From assembly GCA_023229825.1 (NCBI GenBank), contig JALNYN010000010.1, positions 1 through 52,396 of the forward strand: DNA of 52,396 nucleotides, given 5' to 3'. The stretch's first letter is position 1. Every line of letters starts with the position of its first letter. The notes beneath the pieces were generated by a model, which saw nothing but the letters and a program-made list of their open reading frames with translations, had not been told where the DNA came from and did no database searches. This DNA is from Minisyncoccota bacterium. Its GTDB lineage: Bacteria; Patescibacteriota; Minisyncoccia; Phycocordibacterales; CAIJYI01. A program made the position numbers and the translations under genes. Shown here piece after piece: positions 38,254 to 45,743 of this stretch.

Positions 38254-40161
38254 ATGAGCAAAATACTTGGAATCGATCTTGGTACTACCAATTCCGCCAT
38301 GGCCATTATGCAGGGCGGCGAAGCGAAGATCATTGAAAACATCGAAGGAGCTCGCACGACTCCTTCCGTCGTTGCCGTCGCAAAGAACGGAGAACGCCTT
38401 GTGGGGGCCGTAGCGAAGCGCCAGGCGGTCACAAACCCTCAGAACACGCTTCATGGGATTAAACGGCTCATTGGGCATGGTTTCGACGATCAGGGCGTTC
38501 AGAAAGATAAAGGCATCGTTGCATTCGCCATTGAGAAGGCTGATGACGGGATCGGCGTGAAAGTCAAAATGAACGACAAATACTACCGGCCTCAGGAGAT
38601 CTCGGCCATGGTTTTACAGAAATTGAAACAGGATGCCGAGGCGAAGCTCGGAGAAAAGATCGATGAAGCGATCATTACCGTTCCGGCTTACTTTAGCGAT
38701 TCTCAGAGAAAAGCGACGAAAGACGCGGGAGAGATCGCGGGATTCAATGTGCGCCGCATCATCAATGAACCGACGGCGGCCGCGCTTGCCTATGGGTTCA
38801 ATAAAAAGAAAAACGAAAAGATCGTGGTCTACGACTTCGGAGGCGGTACGTTCGATATCTCCGTTCTTGAGGTCGGCGACGACGTGATCGAAGTGAAATC
38901 AACCGACGGCGATGTGCACATGGGCGGCGAGGACATTGATCAGGATATTATTCGATGGATCGGCGACGAGTTCAAAAAAGAACAGGGGATCGACATTACT
39001 AAAGATGTGCTTGCCGTTCAGCGATTGAAAGAAGCGGCTGAAAAAGCAAAGCATGAACTTTCCACTTCTATGGAAACGGAGATCAACATCCCGTTCATTA
39101 CGAGCGATGCATCGGGACCTCGTCATCTTCTTATGAAAATGTCCCGCGCCAAACTGGAAGAACTCGCGAAGAAATATATTGACCGTTCTATTGATATCAC
39201 GAAGCGCGCCATGGAAGCGTCACATCTCAAAAATTCCGAGATCGATGAAGTTATTTTGGTCGGAGGACAGACGAGAATGCCGGCGATCATCGATGCTGTG
39301 CGAAAATTCTTTAACAAAGAGCCGAATCGCACGATCAATCCCGACGAGGTTGTTGCTGTGGGGGCGGCCATTCAGGGAGGAATTATGCAGGGCGATGTAA
39401 AGGATGTGTTATTGCTCGATGTAATTCCGCTTTCTTTGGGTATTGAAACGCTGGGAGGCGTGGCGACGAAACTGATCGAAAGAAACACGACCATTCCGGC
39501 TTCCAAATCGCAGATATTTTCGACGGCTGCCGACAATCAGACCTCGGTGGAAATTCATATCGTACAAGGCGAACGTCCGATGGTTGCCGACAACAAATCG
39601 TTAGGAAGATTCATTTTGGATGGAATTCCGCCGGCGCATCGCGGTATGCCGCAGGTGGAGGTGACGTTTGACATCGATGTGAACGGCATTCTCTCTGTCA
39701 AAGCGATGGAAAAAACAACGGGCAAAGTGCAATCGATCCGGATTACGGCATCATCGGGAATTTCCAAAGAAGATATCGAAAAAATGAAGAAAGATGCGGA
39801 ACTATACGCGGAGGCCGACAAACAGAAGCAGGAATTGATCGAGCTCAAAAATCATACCGAAACGCTGATTTACACGGCTGAAAAAGCGATCAAGGATGCC
39901 GGCGATAAAGTTCCCGCTGAAGTTAAAACCGCGGTGGAAGGAAAAGTGGAAGCGCTCAAAGGATTGAAGGAGAGCACGGATAAAGACGCGATCAAAAAAG
40001 CGGTGGATGAGCTTTCGGAAGAGTTGATGAAGATCGGCGATGCGATGGCGAAATCTGAAACTCCTCCCGCCCCCGCAGGAGAACAAGCCGAGCCGAAGGA
40101 TGAAAAGAAAGATGATAATGTGCGCGATGCTGATTTTAAGGAAGGAGATAAAAAGGATTAA
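38254..40161 (+). CDS. dnaK: Chaperone protein DnaK (Hsp70)
   Basis: ATP-dependent chaperone. The ATPase domain has GIDLGTTNSAMAIMQGGEAK, the phosphate-2 motif VYDFGGGTFDISVLEVGDDV and the VILVGGQTRMPAI adenosine motif. The substrate-binding domain has DVIPLSLGIETLGG and IVQGERPMVADNKSLGRFIL, and a helical lid follows. Length is 635. The C-terminus has an acidic-lysine tail ending DADFKEGDKKD. It lies in the same cluster as grpE. No Shine-Dalgarno or clear -10 is visible just before the ATG. dnaJ must be elsewhere. Confidence 0.97.
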   Translation: MSKILGIDLGTTNSAMAIMQGGEAKIIENIEGARTTPSVVAVAKNGERLVGAVAKRQAVTNPQNTLHGIKRLIGHGFDDQGVQKDKGIVAFAIEKADDGIGVKVKMNDKYYRPQEISAMVLQKLKQDAEAKLGEKIDEAIITVPAYFSDSQRKATKDAGEIAGFNVRRIINEPTAAALAYGFNKKKNEKIVVYDFGGGTFDISVLEVGDDVIEVKSTDGDVHMGGEDIDQDIIRWIGDEFKKEQGIDITKDVLAVQRLKEAAEKAKHELSTSMETEINIPFITSDASGPRHLLMKMSRAKLEELAKKYIDRSIDITKRAMEASHLKNSEIDEVILVGGQTRMPAIIDAVRKFFNKEPNRTINPDEVVAVGAAIQGGIMQGDVKDVLLLDVIPLSLGIETLGGVATKLIERNTTIPASKSQIFSTAADNQTSVEIHIVQGERPMVADNKSLGRFILDGIPPAHRGMPQVEVTFDIDVNGILSVKAMEKTTGKVQSIRITASSGISKEDIEKMKKDAELYAEADKQKQELIELKNHTETLIYTAEKAIKDAGDKVPAEVKTAVEGKVEALKGLKESTDKDAIKKAVDELSEELMKIGDAMAKSETPPAPAGEQAEPKDEKKDDNVRDADFKEGDKKD

Positions 40162-40190
40162 CGGATTTACAGATTTAAAGATTTACAAAT
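40161..40190. repeat. Word-repeat arm, ATTTACAG family, single arm
   Basis: CGGATTTACAGATTTAAAGA followed by TTTACAAATA right after the dnaK stop codon, with a period of about 8. Confidence 0.5.
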
Positions 40191-40221
40191 AAAAAAACCA
40201 CGACTTATGGCGTGGTTTTTT
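40191..40221 (+). terminator. Bidirectional terminator after dnaK
   Basis: AAAAAACCACG and CGTGGTTTTTT pair. It lies between convergent genes and has T runs on both strands. Confidence 0.85.
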
Positions 40222-40224
40222 GCT

Positions 40225-40461
40225 TCAAATTATCTTCTTTATCGTTACGCTGTTTTTATACAAACCGCAATCTTTGCATGTGGTCGTTGTGATTTCCCAG
40301 TGAATTTTTTCTCCGGTGAATTCATCTTTTTCGTATTCGCTATAGGTCGTTACTTCCTCGCGAACCGACCCGCAATTTAGGCAGCGAGCGAAAAATTTCA
40401 CAAATGCATACAGCAGTAGTACTACGACTAAAAGTATTACTATGCCCGTCCAGTCAAACAT
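40225..40461 (-). CDS. Small membrane protein with two CxxC pairs (78 residues)
   Basis: One membrane helix (about 5-24, TGIVILLVVVLLLYAFVKFF) is followed by a soluble tail with CLNC (27-30) and CKDC (near 62-65), a probable zinc ribbon. Family not recognised; the plan resembles the 128-residue protein at 14801. GGAGAAG lies 5 bases before the ATG. A 48-codon gene lies 28 bases upstream in the same direction, so the two are probably co-transcribed, with a shared promoter near 40677-40703. Confidence 0.7.
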   Translation of the reverse strand: MFDWTGIVILLVVVLLLYAFVKFFARCLNCGSVREEVTTYSEYEKDEFTGEKIHWEITTTTCKDCGLYKNSVTIKKII

Positions 40462-40489
40462 GATATCTTCTCCAAAAAAATAATTGCGA

Positions 40490-40636
40490 TTATAACGTTG
40501 CGATCCAATTTACTATGGTCTCTTGAAGTGAGACAACATAGCCAGGGTGCCAAACTAAGAGCGTAATTAGTACAAAACCAAGAATACAGGCTGCTGCCGG
40601 TATGATCTTGTCTTCTCTATTCAGCTTTATTTTCAT
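40490..40636 (-). CDS. Small membrane peptide, 48 residues
   Basis: The frame from the ATG at 40636 reads MKIKLNREDKIIPAAACILG and ends TIVNWIATL, with one hydrophobic helix (IPAAACILGFVLITLLVWH). A perfect GAGGAGG Shine-Dalgarno (40648-40642) stands 5 bases before the ATG, and TTGACG, 17 bases, TAGGAT forms a promoter upstream on the minus strand (about 40700-40673). I do not recognise it. It stands directly upstream of the 78-residue membrane protein. Confidence 0.65.
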   Translation of the reverse strand: MKIKLNREDKIIPAAACILGFVLITLLVWHPGYVVSLQETIVNWIATL

Positions 40637-40712
40637 AAGATCCTCCTCTAGGGTCTTTGTTCCGTCGTTATCCTATCACTCAAATGAAATTTCGTCAAAC
40701 CGTCGCCGTCAA

Positions 40713-40742
40713 CTTTTTACTTTTTCTTGACTTTTAACTTTA
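40713..40742. repeat. Word-repeat arm (ACTTTTT/GACTTTT), single arm
   Basis: TCAACTTTTTACTTTTTCTT followed by GACTTTTAAC overlaps the 3' end of the MFS gene, with a CGTCGCCG lead-in. The other arm is missing. Confidence 0.5.
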
Positions 40743-41915
40743 CATCGTATCCTCGATCTGGAGCGCGAAATATATGCCGGAGAGCATTATTACGCCGAGA
40801 GTGACGAAAAGATATTGAATGTCGAAAAAATAGAGAAAGATGGACGCGGAAGCGGTGCCGGTTATGAATGAGAGAGGCCGCGTGTGGCGAAAAAAACTGA
40901 TAAGGCACATTTCGCTTGCCTCTATTTGCTTGAAGAAATAGGTTTCTGTCATTATTTCGATCGCAGCGGCACCCACTCTTGTGATGAAGAGTATCGTCGC
41001 CCAGATCAGTATGGATGTGTCTTGTACGAGAAATGAGAGGGACGCGGTCGAAAAAGCCGTCACGAGAAAACCGATAACCAATATCTCTTTTTCTCCGAAA
41101 CGGCGGTCGGCAATTTCACCAAGAGGGAATTGCAGAAAAATAAAAGGCAGGAGCATTATACCGAAGATGAGACCGATCTCTTCCCATTTAAAGTGCATGT
41201 AGCCGGAAAGATAGATGGCCATATAGATGATCATCCACGAGTAGAAAAATTGAAGGAGAAAGTTGGCGATGGAAATATACCGGATATTTTTGTTTTTCCA
41301 CGCAATGGTGAACATTTCCGTGAGGGATATATCTTTATATTCCGGGTCGCAAAATTGTGAAAGTTTTCGCGCGATGATAAAAAGCGCCGGAAGGATCAAG
41401 ATCGCTGAAATAACGTAAATCTTCCAAAATTGATGATCGGAAAGGATGAAGCCGGCGCTGATCGGACCAAAGAAGACCGCGAGATTCATTATGGTCAAAA
41501 AAAGACCTCTGGTCTCACCGGTCGTTTCATTTTCCGAACCGTGCTCTATGAAGATATCGAGATTATAAGATAATATGCTGACTGCCATGACGTGGCATAC
41601 GAAAATAATGACAACCAAGAATGGCGAGTCGACGAGAGCGAGCGACAAAAGCGATACGATCTCGAGAATGGAAACCATGATCGCCATCGTATAATTTCCG
41701 AATCTTCGAAGAAATTTCGGAGCGACGATAAGCGCAAGCATCGTGGCGAGTGAACCCATGAAATATATAACGTTGATATTGGTATCGCCAAAGAATTGCG
41801 CCAGATAAGATGAGTCGACGTAGAGCCCGATGGAATAGTGGAGCGACAGAAAAAAAGTAGCGAGGTATACGCTTGGTAACAAACCTTGTATTTTATGTGA
41901 TGGACGCCAGAGCAT
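40740..41915 (-). CDS. MFS transporter
   Basis: 391 residues, about 12 helices, major facilitator superfamily. The loop 2-3 motif is weak (KFLRRFGNY). The central loop is short, and the second half repeats the motif as GEIADRRFGEKEILVIG. No specific subfamily or substrate is evident. The stop codon and last codons overlap a word-repeat arm. Upstream of its start are a GC-rich palindrome and a divergent gene at 42089. Confidence 0.8.
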   Translation of the reverse strand: MLWRPSHKIQGLLPSVYLATFFLSLHYSIGLYVDSSYLAQFFGDTNINVIYFMGSLATMLALIVAPKFLRRFGNYTMAIMVSILEIVSLLSLALVDSPFLVVIIFVCHVMAVSILSYNLDIFIEHGSENETTGETRGLFLTIMNLAVFFGPISAGFILSDHQFWKIYVISAILILPALFIIARKLSQFCDPEYKDISLTEMFTIAWKNKNIRYISIANFLLQFFYSWMIIYMAIYLSGYMHFKWEEIGLIFGIMLLPFIFLQFPLGEIADRRFGEKEILVIGFLVTAFSTASLSFLVQDTSILIWATILFITRVGAAAIEIMTETYFFKQIEASEMCLISFFRHTRPLSFITGTASASIFLYFFDIQYLFVTLGVIMLSGIYFALQIEDTM

Positions 41916-41918
41916 AGA

Positions 41919-41972
41919 ATTAGAAAATAGCCACCGCCCGCAGGCGGGGTCCCGCTAGCGAGCGGGAAAAAT
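41919..41972. repeat. GC-rich palindrome pair in an A/T-rich spacer
   Basis: CCGCCCGCAGGCGGG and CCCGCTAGCGAGCGGG lie within AGAATTAGAAAATAG-type words. It is a degenerate member of the CCGCCAGC palindrome group. Confidence 0.5.
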
Positions 41973-42088
41973 AATAAATTTCCTTACATCCATTATACCT
42001 CATACTTGGTATTTTTGCTCGGGAAAAGCTGACACGACGACAGAAGCGGTTTGTGGTAGAATAATGGTATTATTGTTTTAGATTACAA

Positions 42089-42838
42089 ATGCAATATATG
42101 GAAAAAATAGAAAAGCATCCGTTTACTGATCTTCAGGATTCGGAATTTCAAGGAGTTCAGTCGAAACTTTACCGTGTTCCGGGGCATGAAGATATGGTCA
42201 TCCGAAAATCTTTTGTGGATGTCCCCCGCGATAAGGACGACGAGATCATGAAAGGTCTTTCGGAATTTTCGGCTGAAGACGCGAAGAAGATGGCGGCTCA
42301 TGAAAAGGCTGAGTATTTGAAAAAAAAATCACTAGAATTCAAAAAAATCGTTGATCGGCTCGGAATCCCGATGGCAAAGACGGATTATGTCATCGCAGAA
42401 AGTACGCCCGGAACCGTTGCTCTGTTTGGCGCTACGGAACGTGTAGAAGGCAAGAATTTAAGTGAATTAAGCATCCTTGATGAACGCGTGGCCGATATGG
42501 TAGATGATCTATACTCAAGGATCATATCCGACCTGATCGGGTCGTATAAGAGCGGAGAATATTTCTGGTGCGATGCAAAAAATCCTCAGTTTGTGTTTGG
42601 AAAAGTTCCGGGCGATAAAGATTCGCAGATATATTTGGTAGATGCCGATCCCGATATTATTCATTGGGATTCTGTGCCGATGGAGAGAAAGGAGCCGCTA
42701 TTTTGGAACCGCTTGACTTGGCTGGTTTCTCAGATGGAGGATATGGAGAAAAAGATGCAGGGAAATAAAGGATTCCGATTTAAGAAAGCTCGAGAGGCTC
42801 TAGAGAAGGCGAAAACGGAAAGCTTTGATGTGATGTAA
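42089..42838 (+). CDS. Uncharacterised protein, possibly a degenerate kinase-like fold
   Basis: 249 residues, soluble. The middle has the order expected of a protein-kinase-like fold: DMVIRKSF near residue 35, YVIAES, then GEYFWCDAKNPQFVFG near 160 in place of a catalytic loop, and IYLVDADPDIIHW near 185 in place of a DFG-like strand. The catalytic HxD is not seen, so if the fold is right it is an inactive or divergent kinase. This reading is weak. A TAGAAT at 42055-42060 lies 28 bases upstream. A palindrome at 42843-42862 follows the stop codon. Confidence 0.5.
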   Translation: MQYMEKIEKHPFTDLQDSEFQGVQSKLYRVPGHEDMVIRKSFVDVPRDKDDEIMKGLSEFSAEDAKKMAAHEKAEYLKKKSLEFKKIVDRLGIPMAKTDYVIAESTPGTVALFGATERVEGKNLSELSILDERVADMVDDLYSRIISDLIGSYKSGEYFWCDAKNPQFVFGKVPGDKDSQIYLVDADPDIIHWDSVPMERKEPLFWNRLTWLVSQMEDMEKKMQGNKGFRFKKAREALEKAKTESFDVM

Positions 42839-42842
42839 AAAA

Positions 42843-42862
42843 GAGCGATACAGTACTGTATC
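42843..42862. repeat. Perfect 20-bp palindrome between convergent genes
   Basis: GCGATACAGTACTGTATCGC is self-complementary without a loop, 4 bases after the stop codon of the 42089 gene. A T run does not follow, so a role as terminator is unsure. Confidence 0.5.
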
Positions 42863-42875
42863 GCCCGAATTTCCG

Positions 42876-43070
42876 TTACGAGGGTTTGCAAGCAGGGTTG
42901 GTGCATTCTGAGTCAGTGGCGGGATATAATCGTCCGCATTTGCCGCATTTTTTGCTTCCTCCGTGTCCCGGAATGAATGCATAGGGATCTCGGTGCGGAC
43001 TGCGACGTTCGATAATTTCCTGCTCTTTATTCTGTGTTTTGTCTCCGTTCGCTGGCGGTTTTTTCTGCAT
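42876..43070 (-). CDS. Small zinc-ribbon protein (64 residues)
   Basis: A polar N-terminus (MQKKPPANGDKTQNKEQEII) is followed by a C-terminal zinc ribbon CGKCGRLYPATDSECTNPAC. Family not recognised. The ATG at 43070 has GGAG (43081-43078) 7 bases upstream; a longer in-frame ATG at 43094 would leave that site inside the gene. It converges with the 42089 gene. Confidence 0.65.
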   Translation of the reverse strand: MQKKPPANGDKTQNKEQEIIERRSPHRDPYAFIPGHGGSKKCGKCGRLYPATDSECTNPACKPS

Positions 43071-43195
43071 GTTTTTTCTCCGATATGTGGTCATAAAAAC
43101 TTCCGTTTGTTTCTGCCTTTATTATGAGTTCTATCTCTGAACATCTAAAAAGCAGTGTACACTATTACGCATATTTGTCAATCGGGAATAGAAAA

Positions 43196-43222
43196 CCCCC
43201 GAACACTTCGTTCGAGGGCGGG
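43196..43222 (-). terminator. Terminator after the 43230 frame
   Basis: On the minus strand CCCTCGAACGAAGTGTTCGGG forms a hairpin and TTTTC follows. Confidence 0.55.
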
Positions 43223-43229
43223 TAGGTTC

Positions 43230-43376
43230 TTATTGATTTTTTCCAAGCGTTCCGTCGGTTGCAATTATCCTATCAAGAATTTTTGCTTTTCGTTCTGCAA
43301 AACCCGGAATGTCATAATCGCCTGCGATATCGCGTGCTTCCAGAAGTAAAGTATAAGCTCTGTCTGGGTAATCAAT
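43230..43376 (-). pseudogene. Protein-like frame without a standard start codon (48 codons)
   Basis: Read from ATT at 43376, the minus strand gives IDYPDRAYTLLLEARDIAGD, and then a frame ending KILDRIIATDGTLGKNQ. The composition is protein-like, but the only codons before the upstream stop are AAA, CTA, ATA and ATT. A TATAAA box (43390-43385) ends 8 bases before the ATT, the same spacing as in the leaderless genes here, and a terminator follows. Either it is a 3' fragment of a lost gene or it starts at AUU, as infC does. I favour the fragment. Confidence 0.35.
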
Positions 43377-43410
43377 TATTAGTTTTTATAGGTGTGGACA
43401 CTTACAGACA

Positions 43411-43433
43411 AAGCCGACTTTTTGTCGGCTTTT
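43411..43433 (-). terminator. Terminator after RNase J
   Basis: AAGCCGAC pairs with GTCGGCTT. The T run is short on the minus strand. Confidence 0.5.
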
Positions 43434-43455
43434 ATCTTGCTTTGTTATGAATATT

Positions 43456-45561
43456 CTAGACGCCCAATATTACCGGAAGTATTATTGGTCTCTTGGCGGT
43501 TTGTTGGAAGAGGAATCTTCCAAGCGTATCGGTCACGATGGTTTTGAGATAATCGAAATTGATCGGATTCATGCTTTCCGTCGAATCTTCAATGGTTTTT
43601 TTGATGATATATCTTGATTGCCGCAACAGATCTTGCGATTCCCTCAGATAGACAAAACCGCGGGAGAGAATGTCGGGAGATTTTTTGAGTTTTCTCGTGC
43701 TGATATCGATGACGGCCACAATAATAAACATGCCGTCCTGTGCGAGAGCCTGGCGGTCTCTCATAACGACTTCCTGCATGTCGCCGATGGAAAATCCGTC
43801 GACGAGAACGAGACCGGAGACCACTTTTTCTTTAAGAGCGATCATCTTTTCTCCCCGTTCAATTTCTATCATCATTCCATTGTCGGGCACAATGACGTTT
43901 TCTTCTTTTACACCTGCGGCAATGGCGAGGTCGGCATTCGAGCGGAGCTTATAGTGGAAACCATGGATGGGTATAAAGAATTTTTCTCTCACTTGGCGAT
44001 GTATCCACCCGATCTCATCGCCGTTGGCGTGTCCGGACGCGTGAACATCCGACATCTTGGAATGAATGATCTTGGCTCCTTGGCGGGAAAGATTATCTTT
44101 GATCTTTTGAACGCCCATCTCATTACCGGGAATGATGGAAGAAGAAAGAAGGACGGTATCGTGTTTGGTGATCTTGAAATTTTTGTGCGTTTTATTCGAC
44201 ATCCGCATAAGTGCTGCGAACTCCTCGCCCTGTGAGCCGGTGACAACAGCGACGATCTTGTTCGCCGGATATTGTTCCATTTGATCGGATGAAATGATGG
44301 TGTCTTTATTGATCTTGAGCAGTCCGACTTCTTTTGCGACTTCGATATTCACTTTCATGCTGCGGCCTTCGATCACCACTTTTTTCCCGAAACGTTCGCA
44401 GAGATGGATGATGCTGATGATACGTTCGAGTTGAGAGGCGAAGGTTCCGATAATAAGGCGGCCCTTCGTACTTCGGATGATCTCCTCGATATTTTTGAGG
44501 ACCACCGTTTCTGAAAGAGAGAAACCGGGCGAATCGGCGTTCGTGGAATCCGAAAGAAGAAGCATGGGCGGTTTTTTTGCAAAGCGTGCGAACACTTCAT
44601 GTTCGGCATCCGTCGGAATACCGGCGTTATTGTCTACGCGAAGATCTCCGGTGTGTACAATGTCGCCATACGGCGTTTCGATGATAATACCCATGGCATC
44701 GGGAATGGAATGGCTTACGGCGAAAAATTCGATGTGCGTTTTTCCGACTTTGATCCGCTCATTTTTTTCTACGACGCGGATGTCGAGAGCGGGGAAGTGG
44801 GGGAATTCGAGCTGCCGCTTTTGTATCAGAACTGCGGTGAGATTTCTCGCGTAGATCGGGGGATTACCGATCTTCGGCATGATGAAGGATATGCCGCCGA
44901 TATGGTCGAGGTGTCCGTGCGTGATAAAGACCCCGCGAATCTTCTCTTTCCGTTCTTCTAAATATTTTGTATTGGGAAGTATAAAATCAACACCCGGCGT
45001 ATCTTCGTCGTGGAATTGAAGTCCTATGTCGACGACAAAGATATCATCTTTTGTCTCAAAGATCGTCATATTCTTTCCGATCTCTTCTACTCCTCCGAGA
45101 GGGATGATGCGGATCACATCATCTCGCATTTCCGGTATGCGCGAGCTTTTCTTTACCGACGTATGCGCAGAAGTAGGCACCGGTCTTTTCCCCGGATTTC
45201 GAAGGCGTTTTATCCCCGATTTTTGACGGCGTTTATTATCTCCCGCGCCGATTCCGGGAGTTCTTTTCTCGGACTTGGCTTGCGAAAAGGAGGGCTTGCC
45301 CTGCGTAGCTTTCAGCGAAGCAGGGGGCATCTGAAGGGTCCAGCCTTCGTCAGGATTCCTGTATCCGCGTTTGGAAAAGTGATCGCGGTTCTCTTTATTT
45401 TGCGTGACGGGTCGATTCGATTCGATCCTCTTCATTGGTTCACCCACGGACGTTTTTGGACGCCGCTTCATTGGGGGAATTTTTCTCAAGGAAAAACCTT
45501 GAGGCTTCGAGTGAAAAGGGTTTTGGCCTCTTTCTCTGTTATCGTTGTGTTCTTGAGACAT
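43456..45561 (-). CDS. Ribonuclease J with a long basic N-terminal extension
   Basis: Metallo-beta-lactamase/beta-CASP RNase with 5' exonuclease and endonuclease activity in RNA decay and rRNA maturation. Residues 1-145 are a basic, proline-rich disordered tail. The catalytic domain starts IRIIPLGGVEEIGKNM. The metal motif is HGHLDHIGG (from residue 215), further ligands are in AVSHSIPDA and HTGDLRVDN, and the beta-CASP and C-terminal parts follow (VHASGHANGDE, PIHGFHYKL). Total length is 701 against about 555 in Bacillus, owing to the extension. It could act on the inserted 23S rRNA segment of this genome, which is inference. Confidence 0.92.
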   Translation of the reverse strand: MSQEHNDNRERGQNPFHSKPQGFSLRKIPPMKRRPKTSVGEPMKRIESNRPVTQNKENRDHFSKRGYRNPDEGWTLQMPPASLKATQGKPSFSQAKSEKRTPGIGAGDNKRRQKSGIKRLRNPGKRPVPTSAHTSVKKSSRIPEMRDDVIRIIPLGGVEEIGKNMTIFETKDDIFVVDIGLQFHDEDTPGVDFILPNTKYLEERKEKIRGVFITHGHLDHIGGISFIMPKIGNPPIYARNLTAVLIQKRQLEFPHFPALDIRVVEKNERIKVGKTHIEFFAVSHSIPDAMGIIIETPYGDIVHTGDLRVDNNAGIPTDAEHEVFARFAKKPPMLLLSDSTNADSPGFSLSETVVLKNIEEIIRSTKGRLIIGTFASQLERIISIIHLCERFGKKVVIEGRSMKVNIEVAKEVGLLKINKDTIISSDQMEQYPANKIVAVVTGSQGEEFAALMRMSNKTHKNFKITKHDTVLLSSSIIPGNEMGVQKIKDNLSRQGAKIIHSKMSDVHASGHANGDEIGWIHRQVREKFFIPIHGFHYKLRSNADLAIAAGVKEENVIVPDNGMMIEIERGEKMIALKEKVVSGLVLVDGFSIGDMQEVVMRDRQALAQDGMFIIVAVIDISTRKLKKSPDILSRGFVYLRESQDLLRQSRYIIKKTIEDSTESMNPINFDYLKTIVTDTLGRFLFQQTAKRPIILPVILGV

Positions 45562-45570
45562 GAATAATTT

Positions 45571-45693
45571 AAATTAAAAGTAAAAATGAAAAATTAAAAA
45601 CCACAAGGTAGAATTAAAAATTGACACTTATTCGAGTCCTTTTTACTTCTTAATTATCGTTTTTAATTTTTCGTTTTTAAATTTTACTTTTTG
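45571..45693. repeat. Word-repeat inverted element, GTAAAAATG family, complete
   Basis: The left arm AAAAGTAAAAATGAAAAATT is complementary to the right arm AATTTTTCGTTTTTAAATTT followed by TACTTTTT. It lies between RNase J and the peptide-binding protein. The centre is less CG-rich than in other copies. Confidence 0.75.
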
Positions 45694-45743
45694 GTTCAGT
45701 TAAATAGTAAATTTATTTTTTAAATGAGATCGATTGATCCATC

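Larger units (their letters stand above)
43071..43455. other. Gene-poor stretch before RNase J
   Basis: It holds a terminator (43196-43222, minus), an incomplete 47-codon frame (43230-43376, minus), and the RNase J terminator (43411-43433). No complete standard gene was found. Confidence 0.6.
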
